Source: DATKZM01 sp035527975 (lineage in GTDB: Bacteria; Pseudomonadota; Alphaproteobacteria; JAPULJ01). Taken from it: DNA of 64,000 bases. Where the stretch lies: contig DATKZM010000049.1 in assembly GCA_035527975.1 (NCBI GenBank), positions 13,648-77,647 of the forward strand, in the 5' to 3' direction. The position numbers and the translations under genes were made by a program. Below the pieces are notes generated by a model. The model saw only the letters and a list, made by a program, of their open reading frames with translations. It searched no databases and was not told the origin of the DNA. Below, piece by piece: positions 8,227-15,497 of this stretch (position 1 is its first letter; each line of letters starts with the position of its first letter).

Positions 8227-8700
8227 TCAGGCGAACATGCCCTTGCCGGCCTTGATGACATGGCACTGCGCGGTCTGGTCGTGGATGCAGCGTCCCAGCG
8301 GATCCATGAAGAAGGTGACGAAGATCACGATCACCGCGACCAGCACAAGCAGCGACAGGATGGTGCCGAGCGCCGGCGCCACCGCGCTCAACAGCGTCAG
8401 CAGATTGAGCCACCAGGGCCAGGTCCGCATGATGGCTTGCTGCTGGCTGACGCGGGCGCCCTGGTCGTTCACCAGCTTGATGCCGAAGCACATCTTGCCG
8501 GGCGTTGCCTGCAGCGGCCCGCCCTCGAAGATCACCTTGTAGGCGACGAACAGCACAGTGTTGATGAGCGCCGCGACGATGAGCAGATAGATCCCGCCGA
8601 CCGCCACGAAGATCGCGTTGACGATCAGCGCGACGAAAATAAAGATCACGCCGTCGATCAGCGCCGCGAGGAACCTCTGCCACCATTCGGGATACGTCAT
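8227..8700 (-). CDS. RDD-family integral membrane protein
   Basis: A 157-residue protein with three to four transmembrane helices. The RDD signature is present: Arg in WWQRFLAALIDG with the following Asp, the ATPGK motif in the first loop, and a late Asp in FMDPLGRCIHD. RDD proteins have been linked to ion antiport and to membrane-protein assembly, but the role here is unknown. It has its own terminator (8117-8159). The upstream neighbour on the same strand is the ankyrin gene 139 bp away. Confidence 0.85.
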   Translation of the reverse strand: MTYPEWWQRFLAALIDGVIFIFVALIVNAIFVAVGGIYLLIVAALINTVLFVAYKVIFEGGPLQATPGKMCFGIKLVNDQGARVSQQQAIMRTWPWWLNLLTLLSAVAPALGTILSLLVLVAVIVIFVTFFMDPLGRCIHDQTAQCHVIKAGKGMFA

Positions 8701-8839
8701 CGCCTTCTCCCCTGCTGCACAAAAACTTGTGCGCGTTTCTTTCCGCCCCCGCCGACGGGCCCATCTCGTTAATCATATTAGCAGGCAAAGGCCACGGCGG
8801 GGGAGAGGTGGGCGTCAAAGAAATCGCGCCGGTGTGTCA

Positions 8840-9562
8840 TTAAGGTCGCGCGCCGGCGGCCTCCAGCAGCTTGGCGATGCCCATGTAGCCGCGTCCGCGG
8901 GCGAGCTTGAGCGGCCGCGCGCCGTCGCGGTCGGCGATGTTGACGTTGGCGCCCGCCGCGATCAGCGCCTTGACGATCGCGGTGTGCCGCTTGCCGCCGT
9001 CGCCCAGCACGATCGCCTCGATCAGCGCCGTCCAACCCAGATTGTTGATGTGGTCGAGCGGCGCCTTGGCCGCGATCAGCGCGCCCACCACCTCGACATG
9101 GCCGAGATGCGCGGAGGCGATCAGCGCCGTGCCGTCATAGGGGCTGGTGACCGCGCGCGCATTGGCGCCCGAGGCGAGCGCCAGCTTCAGCATCGCCAGA
9201 TCGTTGGCCACCGCGGCGATGGTCAGCATGTCGTAGCGGGCGTTGTCGAACGCATTCACATCCGCGCCCGCCTTTATCAGCGCCTGCGCGGCCGCGATGT
9301 GCCGGCTATAGACCGCGACCATCAGCGGCGTGCGCCGGCTGGCATCGCGTCCATTGGGGTCGGCGCCGGCCTTGATCCAGCGCTCGATCACCGGCACGTC
9401 GCCTTTCGCCGCGCCCGCGTGCAACCCTTGATAGGCGGCGATCTCCTCCGGGCTGGGTGCGGTCTGCGCGAAGGCGGCGCTGGCGCCAGCGAGCCATCCG
9501 GCGAGGGTGAGGACAAGAAGCGCGACAAGCCGCGCCGGGAGGATCGTGCGTGACGTTTCCAT
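8840..9562 (-). CDS. Periplasmic ankyrin-repeat protein
   Basis: A 240-residue protein. It has an N-terminal signal peptide (hydrophobic core to about residue 32, cleavage probably after AFA), followed by five to six ankyrin repeats. The repeat cores read GLHAGAAKGDV, TPLMVAVYSRH, DMLTIAAVANDL, TALIASAHLGHVE, TALIEAIVLGDGG and RPLKLARGRGYM. It probably binds another protein in the periplasm. Its ATG lies only 3 bp from the stop codon of the phosphonopyruvate decarboxylase gene on the same strand, so the two are almost certainly co-transcribed. Confidence 0.88.
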   Translation of the reverse strand: METSRTILPARLVALLVLTLAGWLAGASAAFAQTAPSPEEIAAYQGLHAGAAKGDVPVIERWIKAGADPNGRDASRRTPLMVAVYSRHIAAAQALIKAGADVNAFDNARYDMLTIAAVANDLAMLKLALASGANARAVTSPYDGTALIASAHLGHVEVVGALIAAKAPLDHINNLGWTALIEAIVLGDGGKRHTAIVKALIAAGANVNIADRDGARPLKLARGRGYMGIAKLLEAAGARP

Positions 9563-9565
9563 TGT

Positions 9566-10705
9566 TCAGTTTCCCGCGAGAAAGGATTTAAAGCGCGCCG
9601 CCACTTCCGGCGGCTTCACCGTTGGCCGCCCGAGTTCCTTCATCGAGCCGGGGGCGATGCGCAAATGGATCAGCGCCGGGCCGTCATGGGCGAAACCCGA
9701 TTGAAGCGCATGCTCGAAGCCGACCAGATCGTCGCACGACCAGGCCGTCCGGTAGCCGCAGGCAAGCGCCGCCTCGGCGAAGCGCACCACCGGCGAGACG
9801 GTCGCCTGGCCGCCGGTCGAATCGTGGACGCCGTTGTCGAGCAGGATGTGCACGAGGGTCTTGGGCCCCTGGGCGCCGATGGTGGCGAGGTTGCCCATAT
9901 GCATGAGCGCCGCGCCGTCGCCGTCGAGCACGGCGACGGGCCGGGTGCTGTTGAGCGCCACGCCGAGCCCCATGGCGCTGGCGCAGCCCATCGAGCCGAC
10001 CTGGTAGAGATGTGCTGCCCGGTCGTCGAGGGTGAAGAGCTCGCGCCCGCATTTCCCCGTGCTGGCGACGACGCCGGCCTGCGCCGGTACGAACGCAAGA
10101 AACCGCTCAAGCGCCGCCGCGCGCGTCGGCCGTTGTCCGCCGGTGCTGAGATCGTGATGCGTTCCGGCCGGCCGCGGCGTGACCGGGATCTGGTCGAGCC
10201 CGTCATCGCGCACGGCGCCTTTTTCCATGATGAACGCGAAGGGCAGCCCATCTGCGGCCATGCGCGCCTCGGCTTCGTCGAGCGCGCCCGCCACCGCGTC
10301 CTCGGTATCGGGGAAGATGCCGTGCGGGATGCGCATCGTCTCCAGAAGCGCGCCCGTGATCTGGCCCATCAGCTCGTGCTGCGGCTCGTCCTTGAGGCCC
10401 GGCTGGCCGCGCCAGGTCACCACCATCAGCGTCGGAATGCGGAACGAAAAATTGAGCGAGGTCAACGGATTGACCGTGTTGCCAAGGCCCGAGTTCTGAC
10501 ACATCACCACGGTCTTGCGGCCGGCCAGCCAGGCGCCCGCGGCGATCGCCACGGCCTCGCCCTCATTGGCGGCGCCCACATACGTGATTATGCGGTCGGA
10601 AATGACGGCGTTGATCACCGGCGTCAGGAATGAGCACGGCACGCCGGTGTAGAAGTCGAAGCCGCGCGCCGCGGCGGGGCCGAGAAAGGCTTGGGCAGCG
10701 ATCAT
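9566..10705 (-). CDS. ppd: Phosphonopyruvate decarboxylase (Ppd/AepY)
   Basis: A TPP-dependent decarboxylase converting phosphonopyruvate to phosphonoacetaldehyde, the step that drives the unfavourable PEP mutase reaction. The N-terminal half has DFYTGVPCSFLTP and the catalytic Glu region GAANEGEAVAIAAGAWLAG. The C-terminal half has the TPP/Mg motif LDGDGAALMHMGNLATIG. At 379 residues it is of usual length. ATG at 10705 is preferred over the upstream TTG at 10735. It is probably in an operon with the ankyrin gene. The partner enzymes PhnW and PEP mutase are encoded nearby. Confidence 0.92.
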   Translation of the reverse strand: MIAAQAFLGPAAARGFDFYTGVPCSFLTPVINAVISDRIITYVGAANEGEAVAIAAGAWLAGRKTVVMCQNSGLGNTVNPLTSLNFSFRIPTLMVVTWRGQPGLKDEPQHELMGQITGALLETMRIPHGIFPDTEDAVAGALDEAEARMAADGLPFAFIMEKGAVRDDGLDQIPVTPRPAGTHHDLSTGGQRPTRAAALERFLAFVPAQAGVVASTGKCGRELFTLDDRAAHLYQVGSMGCASAMGLGVALNSTRPVAVLDGDGAALMHMGNLATIGAQGPKTLVHILLDNGVHDSTGGQATVSPVVRFAEAALACGYRTAWSCDDLVGFEHALQSGFAHDGPALIHLRIAPGSMKELGRPTVKPPEVAARFKSFLAGN

Positions 10706-10908
10706 GGATTTCTGTGTAGCGTGGCCGGCCTTCAAATGCGAGAGGGAGACATACGGAGGTATTCGAGAATTTGCGCCTCCATCGCTAATCGCGATTAACC
10801 TGTTTGGCCTTATCTTCCGGCTGCCCGACCCGGGCTATTTCCCGCCACCTTTTTTCTTCCTCCTGTGCCTCGCTGACGGCAGACTAGGCGTCTTCCGACG
10901 CACCTGCG

Positions 10909-11298
10909 GTGCGCGCTCACGAACATGCCGCCCCCATGCCGCCCATGCCGCCCATGCCGCTTATGCCGCCGCGTCAGAATCCGCTCAAACTCAACAAGCT
11001 GCAGCTGCGTACCCTGGCGCTGGCCCAGCTTCTGGCGGCCACGTCAGATGATGGCGCGCGCGACGCGGCGACGGGCGCGGTCACGCTCACCAACGTGCCC
11101 CGGCCGCATGCCGATCACGTGCATATCGCCGACATCGTCGTTTCCAGGCGCGAGGCGAGCGGCCTCAGCAACCCGGCGGTTTGGACCGCGCTGCAACGCA
11201 AGGGCCTGGCCCGCGCCGACGATCCCTTCGCGCTTGTCCTGACCAAGGAGGGCATCGACTACGATACCGGGCTGGCGGACCGTTTGCGCCCAACCTGA
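10909..11298 (+). CDS. Hypothetical protein with Met-Pro-rich N-terminus
   Basis: No family was recognised. Up to 129 residues from a GTG at 10909 (ATG alternatives at 10936 onward). The start has a run of MPP/MPL repeats reflecting a GCCGCCCAT-like micro-repeat at 10925-10970. Two recognisable blocks follow: a helix-forming LKLNKLQLRTLALAQLLA, and a mixed C-terminal region with HADHVHIADIVVSRREASGL. It is upstream of, and same-strand with, the carboxymuconolactone decarboxylase-family gene. Codon use resembles the neighbours, which supports real coding, but the start is uncertain. Confidence 0.55.
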   Translation: MRAHEHAAPMPPMPPMPLMPPRQNPLKLNKLQLRTLALAQLLAATSDDGARDAATGAVTLTNVPRPHADHVHIADIVVSRREASGLSNPAVWTALQRKGLARADDPFALVLTKEGIDYDTGLADRLRPT

Positions 11299-11398
11299 GC
11301 GAACTGCATCCGTTATGAGCCGCGCATGCGCTGGTCCCGAGCGTCTGTCCGGCGCAATACCCACGACACCCCACGATCATCTGGAAAAGGAGAGCTTT

Positions 11399-11770
11399 AT
11401 GGCCGACACCGAACGCGCCAAGCGGGGCAACGAGATGCGGGAGCGCCTCTTCGGCAGCGCGCCGCCGCCGAGCGAGACCTTCGAGCGCCTCATGGACGTC
11501 ACCGCCGAGCACCTGTTTGGCGACATCTGGACGCGGCCGGGCCTTGCGGTACGCGACCGCTCGCTGATCACCTGTGCCGTGCTCACCGCGCTCGGCAAGG
11601 AGGCTCAGCTCCGCGTCCACTTGAAGGGCGCGCTCAATATGGGGATCAGCCGCGAGGAGATCCTCGAGATGATGATCCACCTTGCCCATTACTCGGGCTG
11701 GCCGACCGCGGTCAACGGCACCCGCGTCGCCGAAGAGGTCTTCAAGGACGCCGACGAGGCCGGCGGGTAG
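11399..11770 (+). CDS. Carboxymuconolactone decarboxylase (CMD)-family protein
   Basis: A 123-residue all-helical CMD-domain protein. It resembles PcaC-type 4-carboxymuconolactone decarboxylases in length and in the segments WTRPGLAVRDRSLITCAVLTALGKEAQLRVH, read in parts, and GISREEILEMMIHLAHYSGWP. It lacks the CxxC redox pair of AhpD, so peroxidase activity is unlikely. No other protocatechuate-pathway genes are nearby, so the substrate is unclear. Start is the ATG at 11399 after AAGGAGAG. Confidence 0.85.
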   Translation: MADTERAKRGNEMRERLFGSAPPPSETFERLMDVTAEHLFGDIWTRPGLAVRDRSLITCAVLTALGKEAQLRVHLKGALNMGISREEILEMMIHLAHYSGWPTAVNGTRVAEEVFKDADEAGG

Positions 11771-11782
11771 GGGGCGCGCCCG

Positions 11783-12493
11783 CTACTTCGACGGGCGCGC
11801 GATCTTTACGACCTCCAACGTGGTCCGCCGGCTCTTCGGATTGCCGATTTCATAGATCACGACCTGCTTGACGACATAGCCGAGCGACGGCGCGAACCAG
11901 GCGATGCGCCGGTGTGCGTCGACGTTCTTATCCTTGAGCTTCGTGAATTTGCGGTCGCGCTGGATCACGAAGGCATCGAAGCTCCCCGCGGGGGTCGTCA
12001 CTTTCTCACGTCGCAGGACGCGGTAGTGAATGGTGCCGGTCTCGGTATGGGCCCATTTTCTCCGGGCGGCTTCCTCGGTCTTGGCGAGGCCAAAGCCGAA
12101 CTGCATCTTCACGACTGCTTCATTGCCTGCTTTGAGCGGCCAGAGGCCACGGATCGCCGCTTTGTCGAACTTGTACTCGGCCCATCCCGTGTCGGGCCGC
12201 CAGTAGGCATAGGAGAAGATGCCGCGCAGCAGTCGCACGACGTCCCCGCCGGGCTCGATCACCTTGTAGATGACTTCGTCATCCTTGGATGACGTCACCC
12301 TGTGGACCAGTGTGCCGCTCTTGACCTTGTCGCCCTCACGGATCTCGCGCTTCCAGGTGATCTGAAAGCCCTTGGGCGGAGCGGCATAGGTCCCGTCTTC
12401 GGCGCGCAGCATCGACACAGGGCCGAGACCGAGGACAACTGCCGTCAGCGCGAGACCGGCGATCTGGCCACGCCAGCCATTCTTGTTCTTCAT
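11783..12493 (-). CDS. Secreted protein of unknown function, beta-rich
   Basis: A 236-residue protein with a clear signal peptide (KNKNGWRGQIAGLALTAVVLGL, read in part, cleavage near MLRAED). The mature part is predicted beta-rich, with alternating polar and hydrophobic stretches such as GTIHYRVLRREKVTTPAGSFDAFVI. That pattern resembles DUF3108-like periplasmic proteins, but no family can be asserted. ATG at 12493 is chosen because the signal peptide begins there; the open frame continues upstream without features. It converges with the CMD gene 12 bp away. Confidence 0.7.
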   Translation of the reverse strand: MKNKNGWRGQIAGLALTAVVLGLGPVSMLRAEDGTYAAPPKGFQITWKREIREGDKVKSGTLVHRVTSSKDDEVIYKVIEPGGDVVRLLRGIFSYAYWRPDTGWAEYKFDKAAIRGLWPLKAGNEAVVKMQFGFGLAKTEEAARRKWAHTETGTIHYRVLRREKVTTPAGSFDAFVIQRDRKFTKLKDKNVDAHRRIAWFAPSLGYVVKQVVIYEIGNPKSRRTTLEVVKIARPSK

Positions 12494-12614
12494 ATATTGC
12501 CTTTCATGCGTTCGTGATCTGCCGCTCGCGGGGCGCCAACTTAGTCGCGTATTCGCCCTGATTGAATAGGTGATCAAAGCGATGCGTCGACCGGGGGCGG
12601 TTAAAGCCCCCGCC

Positions 12615-14285
12615 TCACATCAAATTGCGTGCCTTTGCCAGATCGAAGGCGTCGTCGACATCGAACCAGTGGCCGGTGACATAGGCCACGGTGATGGTCT
12701 CGCCAGCGTCGAGCAGGCGCTGGAAGAGATCGAGCAGGCTCGCCGTCTTGAGCGTTCCGTCCGCCCGCATCGCCTCAAGCTCGGCCTTCACACGCGCGGA
12801 GCCTTTGTCCGACAGCCGCGCCAGCCCGACCCATTCGGCATCGACCTGGGCCGGCGGCAGATCGTTGCCGATGCGCGTCAACGTCACGGGCTCGTCGTCG
12901 AGGAATTCGCCGGTAAAGGGCCGCGAACAGCCGACGAGATCGACTAGACGCCCGGCCTCGGCGGCGTCGCGGCCGCGCGACAGCGCGTCGGCGGCAAGCA
13001 CGATGTCGCCGCCCGTATCGTTCAACGCATCGAGCAAGAAGCGCCGGAACAAAATATCGCCGTAGCCGATCACCACGTCGCCGGCGAGCTTGTCGGCGGC
13101 GCAGGCCAGCGAGGCGACCTCGCCGGTATCGGCGAACTCGTCATTGTCGGCGGTGGCGATCGAGGGCAGGTCGATCGCCTCCTTCTTCCAGCCGCGCACC
13201 ACCGTCACCTCGCCGATGCCAGCCTCGCGCAGCGTGCCGACAAGGCGCTTGAGCAAGGGCTCGCCGCGCACGTCGACCATGCATTTGGGCTTGTCCTCGG
13301 TGAGCTTGCCGAGCTTGGAGCCGCGCGAGGCGGCGAGCACGACGGCGCTGGTCTTGCGCTCGGCAGCTTCCAGATAGCGGCGCTCGGCCTCGGCCAGCTC
13401 CTTGTTGCCGGCGATGTCGAAGACCGCGCGCACGGAGGCGATCTCCTCCTCGACGCCGACCAGGCTTTCGTCGTCCTTGATCCGCTGGGTGACCGCACGC
13501 ATGGCCGACAGCGCCGCGCGCAGATTGTGATTGGCCCAGATGGCGAGCGAGATTTTGTGGTCGCGATACTCGTCGGTCGGCGTGCGGTAATACATCGTCG
13601 GCACGATGACCAGCGGCGCGCGGTTACCCCATTCGCGTGCGAAGGTGAGGATCTCGTCGGCCGTCGCCATCTTGGAATGGATGAGGATGCCGTCGGCGCC
13701 GGCTTCGTGATAGGCCTCGGCGCGTTTGAGGGCCTCGTCCATGCCCCAGCCCGAAATCAGTGCCTCGACCCGGGCGATGATCGAGAAATCGTCGTCGAGC
13801 TGGCTGTCCTTGCCGGCCTTGATCTTGCCGCAGAACTCGGCGATGTCGGCCAGCGGCTGGGCCTGGCCTATGAAGGAGTTGGTCTTCGGGAAGAGCTTGT
13901 CCTCGATGCAGACGGCCGCGATATCGCGTTGACCTAATTTACGAACCAGCCGGCGCATGTTGTTGAAATTGCCGTATCCTGTATCGCCATCGACCAGGAT
14001 CGGAATGCCGGTCGCATCCGACATGAACTCCAGCACCTCCAGGACTTGCGTCCACGATGCCTCGTTCGAATCGCGCACGCCCATGGCCGACGAGATCGAA
14101 AGCCCCGAGGCCCAGATGCCTTTGAAGCCGGCCTCCTCGACGATCTTCGCCGACAGGCCGTTATGCGCCTCCATCAGGAAGTCGAGCTCGGGCGCGTTGA
14201 GCATCGCGCGGAACTGCGCGGCCTTTGAAGCAGCCTCCGCGCGCGCATCGGCCGCCCGGTGCATCATCTTTAGATTGCGACTCAT
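12615..14285 (-). CDS. pepM: Bifunctional phosphoenolpyruvate mutase / nucleotidyltransferase
   Basis: A 556-residue fusion. Residues about 20-300 are an isocitrate-lyase-superfamily PEP mutase: metal-binding DGDTGYG (D99, D101) and the diagnostic EDKLFPKTNS (EDK-x5-NS, about 128-137), which separates true mutases from lyases. Residues about 312-556 are a LicC/PntC-like nucleotidyltransferase: signature AASRGSKLGKLTEDKPKCMV, IGYGDILF, and a terminal GHWFDVDDAFDLAKA. The mutase forms phosphonopyruvate from PEP. The second domain probably makes CMP-AEP from CTP and AEP (inference). The first signature Gly is Ser here. It lies downstream of hpnM on the same strand, separated by a repeat cluster. 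Confidence 0.9.
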   Translation of the reverse strand: MSRNLKMMHRAADARAEAASKAAQFRAMLNAPELDFLMEAHNGLSAKIVEEAGFKGIWASGLSISSAMGVRDSNEASWTQVLEVLEFMSDATGIPILVDGDTGYGNFNNMRRLVRKLGQRDIAAVCIEDKLFPKTNSFIGQAQPLADIAEFCGKIKAGKDSQLDDDFSIIARVEALISGWGMDEALKRAEAYHEAGADGILIHSKMATADEILTFAREWGNRAPLVIVPTMYYRTPTDEYRDHKISLAIWANHNLRAALSAMRAVTQRIKDDESLVGVEEEIASVRAVFDIAGNKELAEAERRYLEAAERKTSAVVLAASRGSKLGKLTEDKPKCMVDVRGEPLLKRLVGTLREAGIGEVTVVRGWKKEAIDLPSIATADNDEFADTGEVASLACAADKLAGDVVIGYGDILFRRFLLDALNDTGGDIVLAADALSRGRDAAEAGRLVDLVGCSRPFTGEFLDDEPVTLTRIGNDLPPAQVDAEWVGLARLSDKGSARVKAELEAMRADGTLKTASLLDLFQRLLDAGETITVAYVTGHWFDVDDAFDLAKARNLM

Positions 14286-14474
14286 CGCTCACAGACCCCA
14301 TCCCGCCAGCGTCGCGCGGCCAATTGAGATTTGGCCCGCCGTGTGACGGTTCAATGTCGAAATTACCGTGGATATGTTGCAATTCGGTATCCGAAATGCA
14401 ACAGCGCGGAGCATAAGTCGGCAAGAGCGCGCCAATCGGTCGCGGCACGGGAAGTATCGATCCTGCTTCAATTC

Positions 14475-14590
14475 AACCACAGAGGCACAGAGGCACAGAG
14501 GCACAGAGGCACAGAGGCACAGAGGCACAGAGGCACAGAGGCACAGAGGCACAGAGGCACAGAGGCACAGAGGCACAGAGGCACAGAGGA
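14475..14590. repeat. Minisatellite, 13 units of AGAGGCAC
   Basis: Thirteen exact 8-bp units occupy 14481-14584, preceded by AACCAC and followed by a partial unit. The reverse-complement motif CCTCTGTGCCTCTGTG...GTGGTT occurs at 14731-14757, so the array forms one arm of a long inverted repeat. Eight is not a multiple of three, so frames through it read as an artificial repeating peptide; it is not coding. Confidence 0.95.
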
Positions 14591-14612
14591 AGGGGGAGCG
14601 GAAGCTCCTACC

Positions 14613-14757
14613 ACTTCGTCATCCCCGCGAACCACTTCGTCATCCCCGCGAAAGCGGGGATCCAGGCAAGTATCGATTGGATTCCCGCTTTCGCGGGAAT
14701 GACAGGCGATAGGGAAGGTAAGCGCGTCTTCCTCTGTGCCTCTGTGTCTCTGTGGTT
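14613..14757. repeat. REP-like palindromes between hpnM and pepM
   Basis: CTTCGTCATCCCCGCGAA occurs twice (around 14614-14631 and 14634-14651). The second extends into a hairpin (CCCCGC-gaaa-GCGGGG). A reverse-oriented relative, GGATTCCCGCTTTCGCGGGAATGAC, lies at 14679-14703, and the inverted CTCTGTG motif closes the cluster at 14731-14757. Together with the minisatellite this fills the 483-bp gap between the two genes. Related palindromes recur at 34139-34228. Confidence 0.85.
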
Positions 14758-14768
14758 ATTCATCCTTT

Positions 14769-15407
14769 TTACGCCCCGCCCCTCAGCCGCCCGATCTTTG
14801 TCTCGATGGCGCTGACCAGCCCGTCATAGCCCTTGCGGCGCAGCACCGAAGAGAACTCCGCGCGCCATTTGGCAAGCTCGGAGATCGTGCCCTTGAGGTG
14901 CACGTCGATGATGCGCCAATCCGGCCCGCGCATGCGCAGCAGGTAGTTGATGCGCACCTTCTCGCCGCTGCGCTTGACGATCTGGGTTTCCACGATCGTA
15001 TCGCCGCGCTCGGTCTTCTTCGCGCCCAGCACCGTGAATTGCTCGCCGGCGTAAGACGTGAAGCGCGCGGCGTAGGTTGCGGTGGACAGGCGCAGCATCA
15101 GGCCGGCGAGCTTTTTCTTTTGGCCAGCGTCGAACTTGCGCCAGTAAAAGCCGGTCGCCACCGCCATGATGAAGCCGTTGTCGAAGGTCTCGTGGATCGC
15201 CGGCTCCAGGCGCTTGTAGCGGCCGTCGAAGCCGAGCGTCTTGGCCTCCTTCAGCGTGCTCACCAGCACCGCGTAGTAGGCCTTGACCACCGCCTCGGGC
15301 GGACCTTTGCGCGCGCTCGCTGGTGACGGTATAACGCCCGCAATCATGATCGCCGCGAGCGCCGCTAGTATTCCGCGCCGCCACCGTCCGTAAAGGGTCT
15401 TCATCAT
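14769..15407 (-). CDS. hpnM: HpnM, MlaC/Ttg2-type periplasmic hopanoid-transport protein
   Basis: A 212-residue MlaC-family (toluene-tolerance Ttg2) protein, in hopanoid clusters called HpnM. It has a signal peptide (about residues 1-32, ending PASARK), then a mature domain with AVVKAYYAVL, FDNGFIMAVATGFYWRKF and DWRIIDVHLKGTISELAKWRAEF read in parts. These fit a periplasmic lipid-binding shuttle. It is divergent from hpnN with a 90-bp shared promoter region, which supports the HpnM assignment over generic MlaC. Start is ATG 15407, after GGGAGC. Confidence 0.88.
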   Translation of the reverse strand: MMKTLYGRWRRGILAALAAIMIAGVIPSPASARKGPPEAVVKAYYAVLVSTLKEAKTLGFDGRYKRLEPAIHETFDNGFIMAVATGFYWRKFDAGQKKKLAGLMLRLSTATYAARFTSYAGEQFTVLGAKKTERGDTIVETQIVKRSGEKVRINYLLRMRGPDWRIIDVHLKGTISELAKWRAEFSSVLRRKGYDGLVSAIETKIGRLRGGA

Positions 15408-15497
15408 GGGTGCTCCCGTGAAGGGTGGTGCCGCTTCCAACCGATTGAATACGCCCGGCCACTTATGTCCCGGCTCCTTATGTGATGTGACCCGCGC

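Noticed and set aside
11399..11770. AhpD-type peroxidase for the CMD-family protein
   Set aside because: It lacks the CxxC pair and His typical of AhpD.
14331..14712. Frames giving repeated RHRGTEAQ-type peptides
   Set aside because: They are translations of the 8-bp minisatellite in successive frames, not a protein.
14475..14757. Possible CRISPR array at the tandem repeat
   Set aside because: The units are 8 bp with no spacers, and no cas genes are present.
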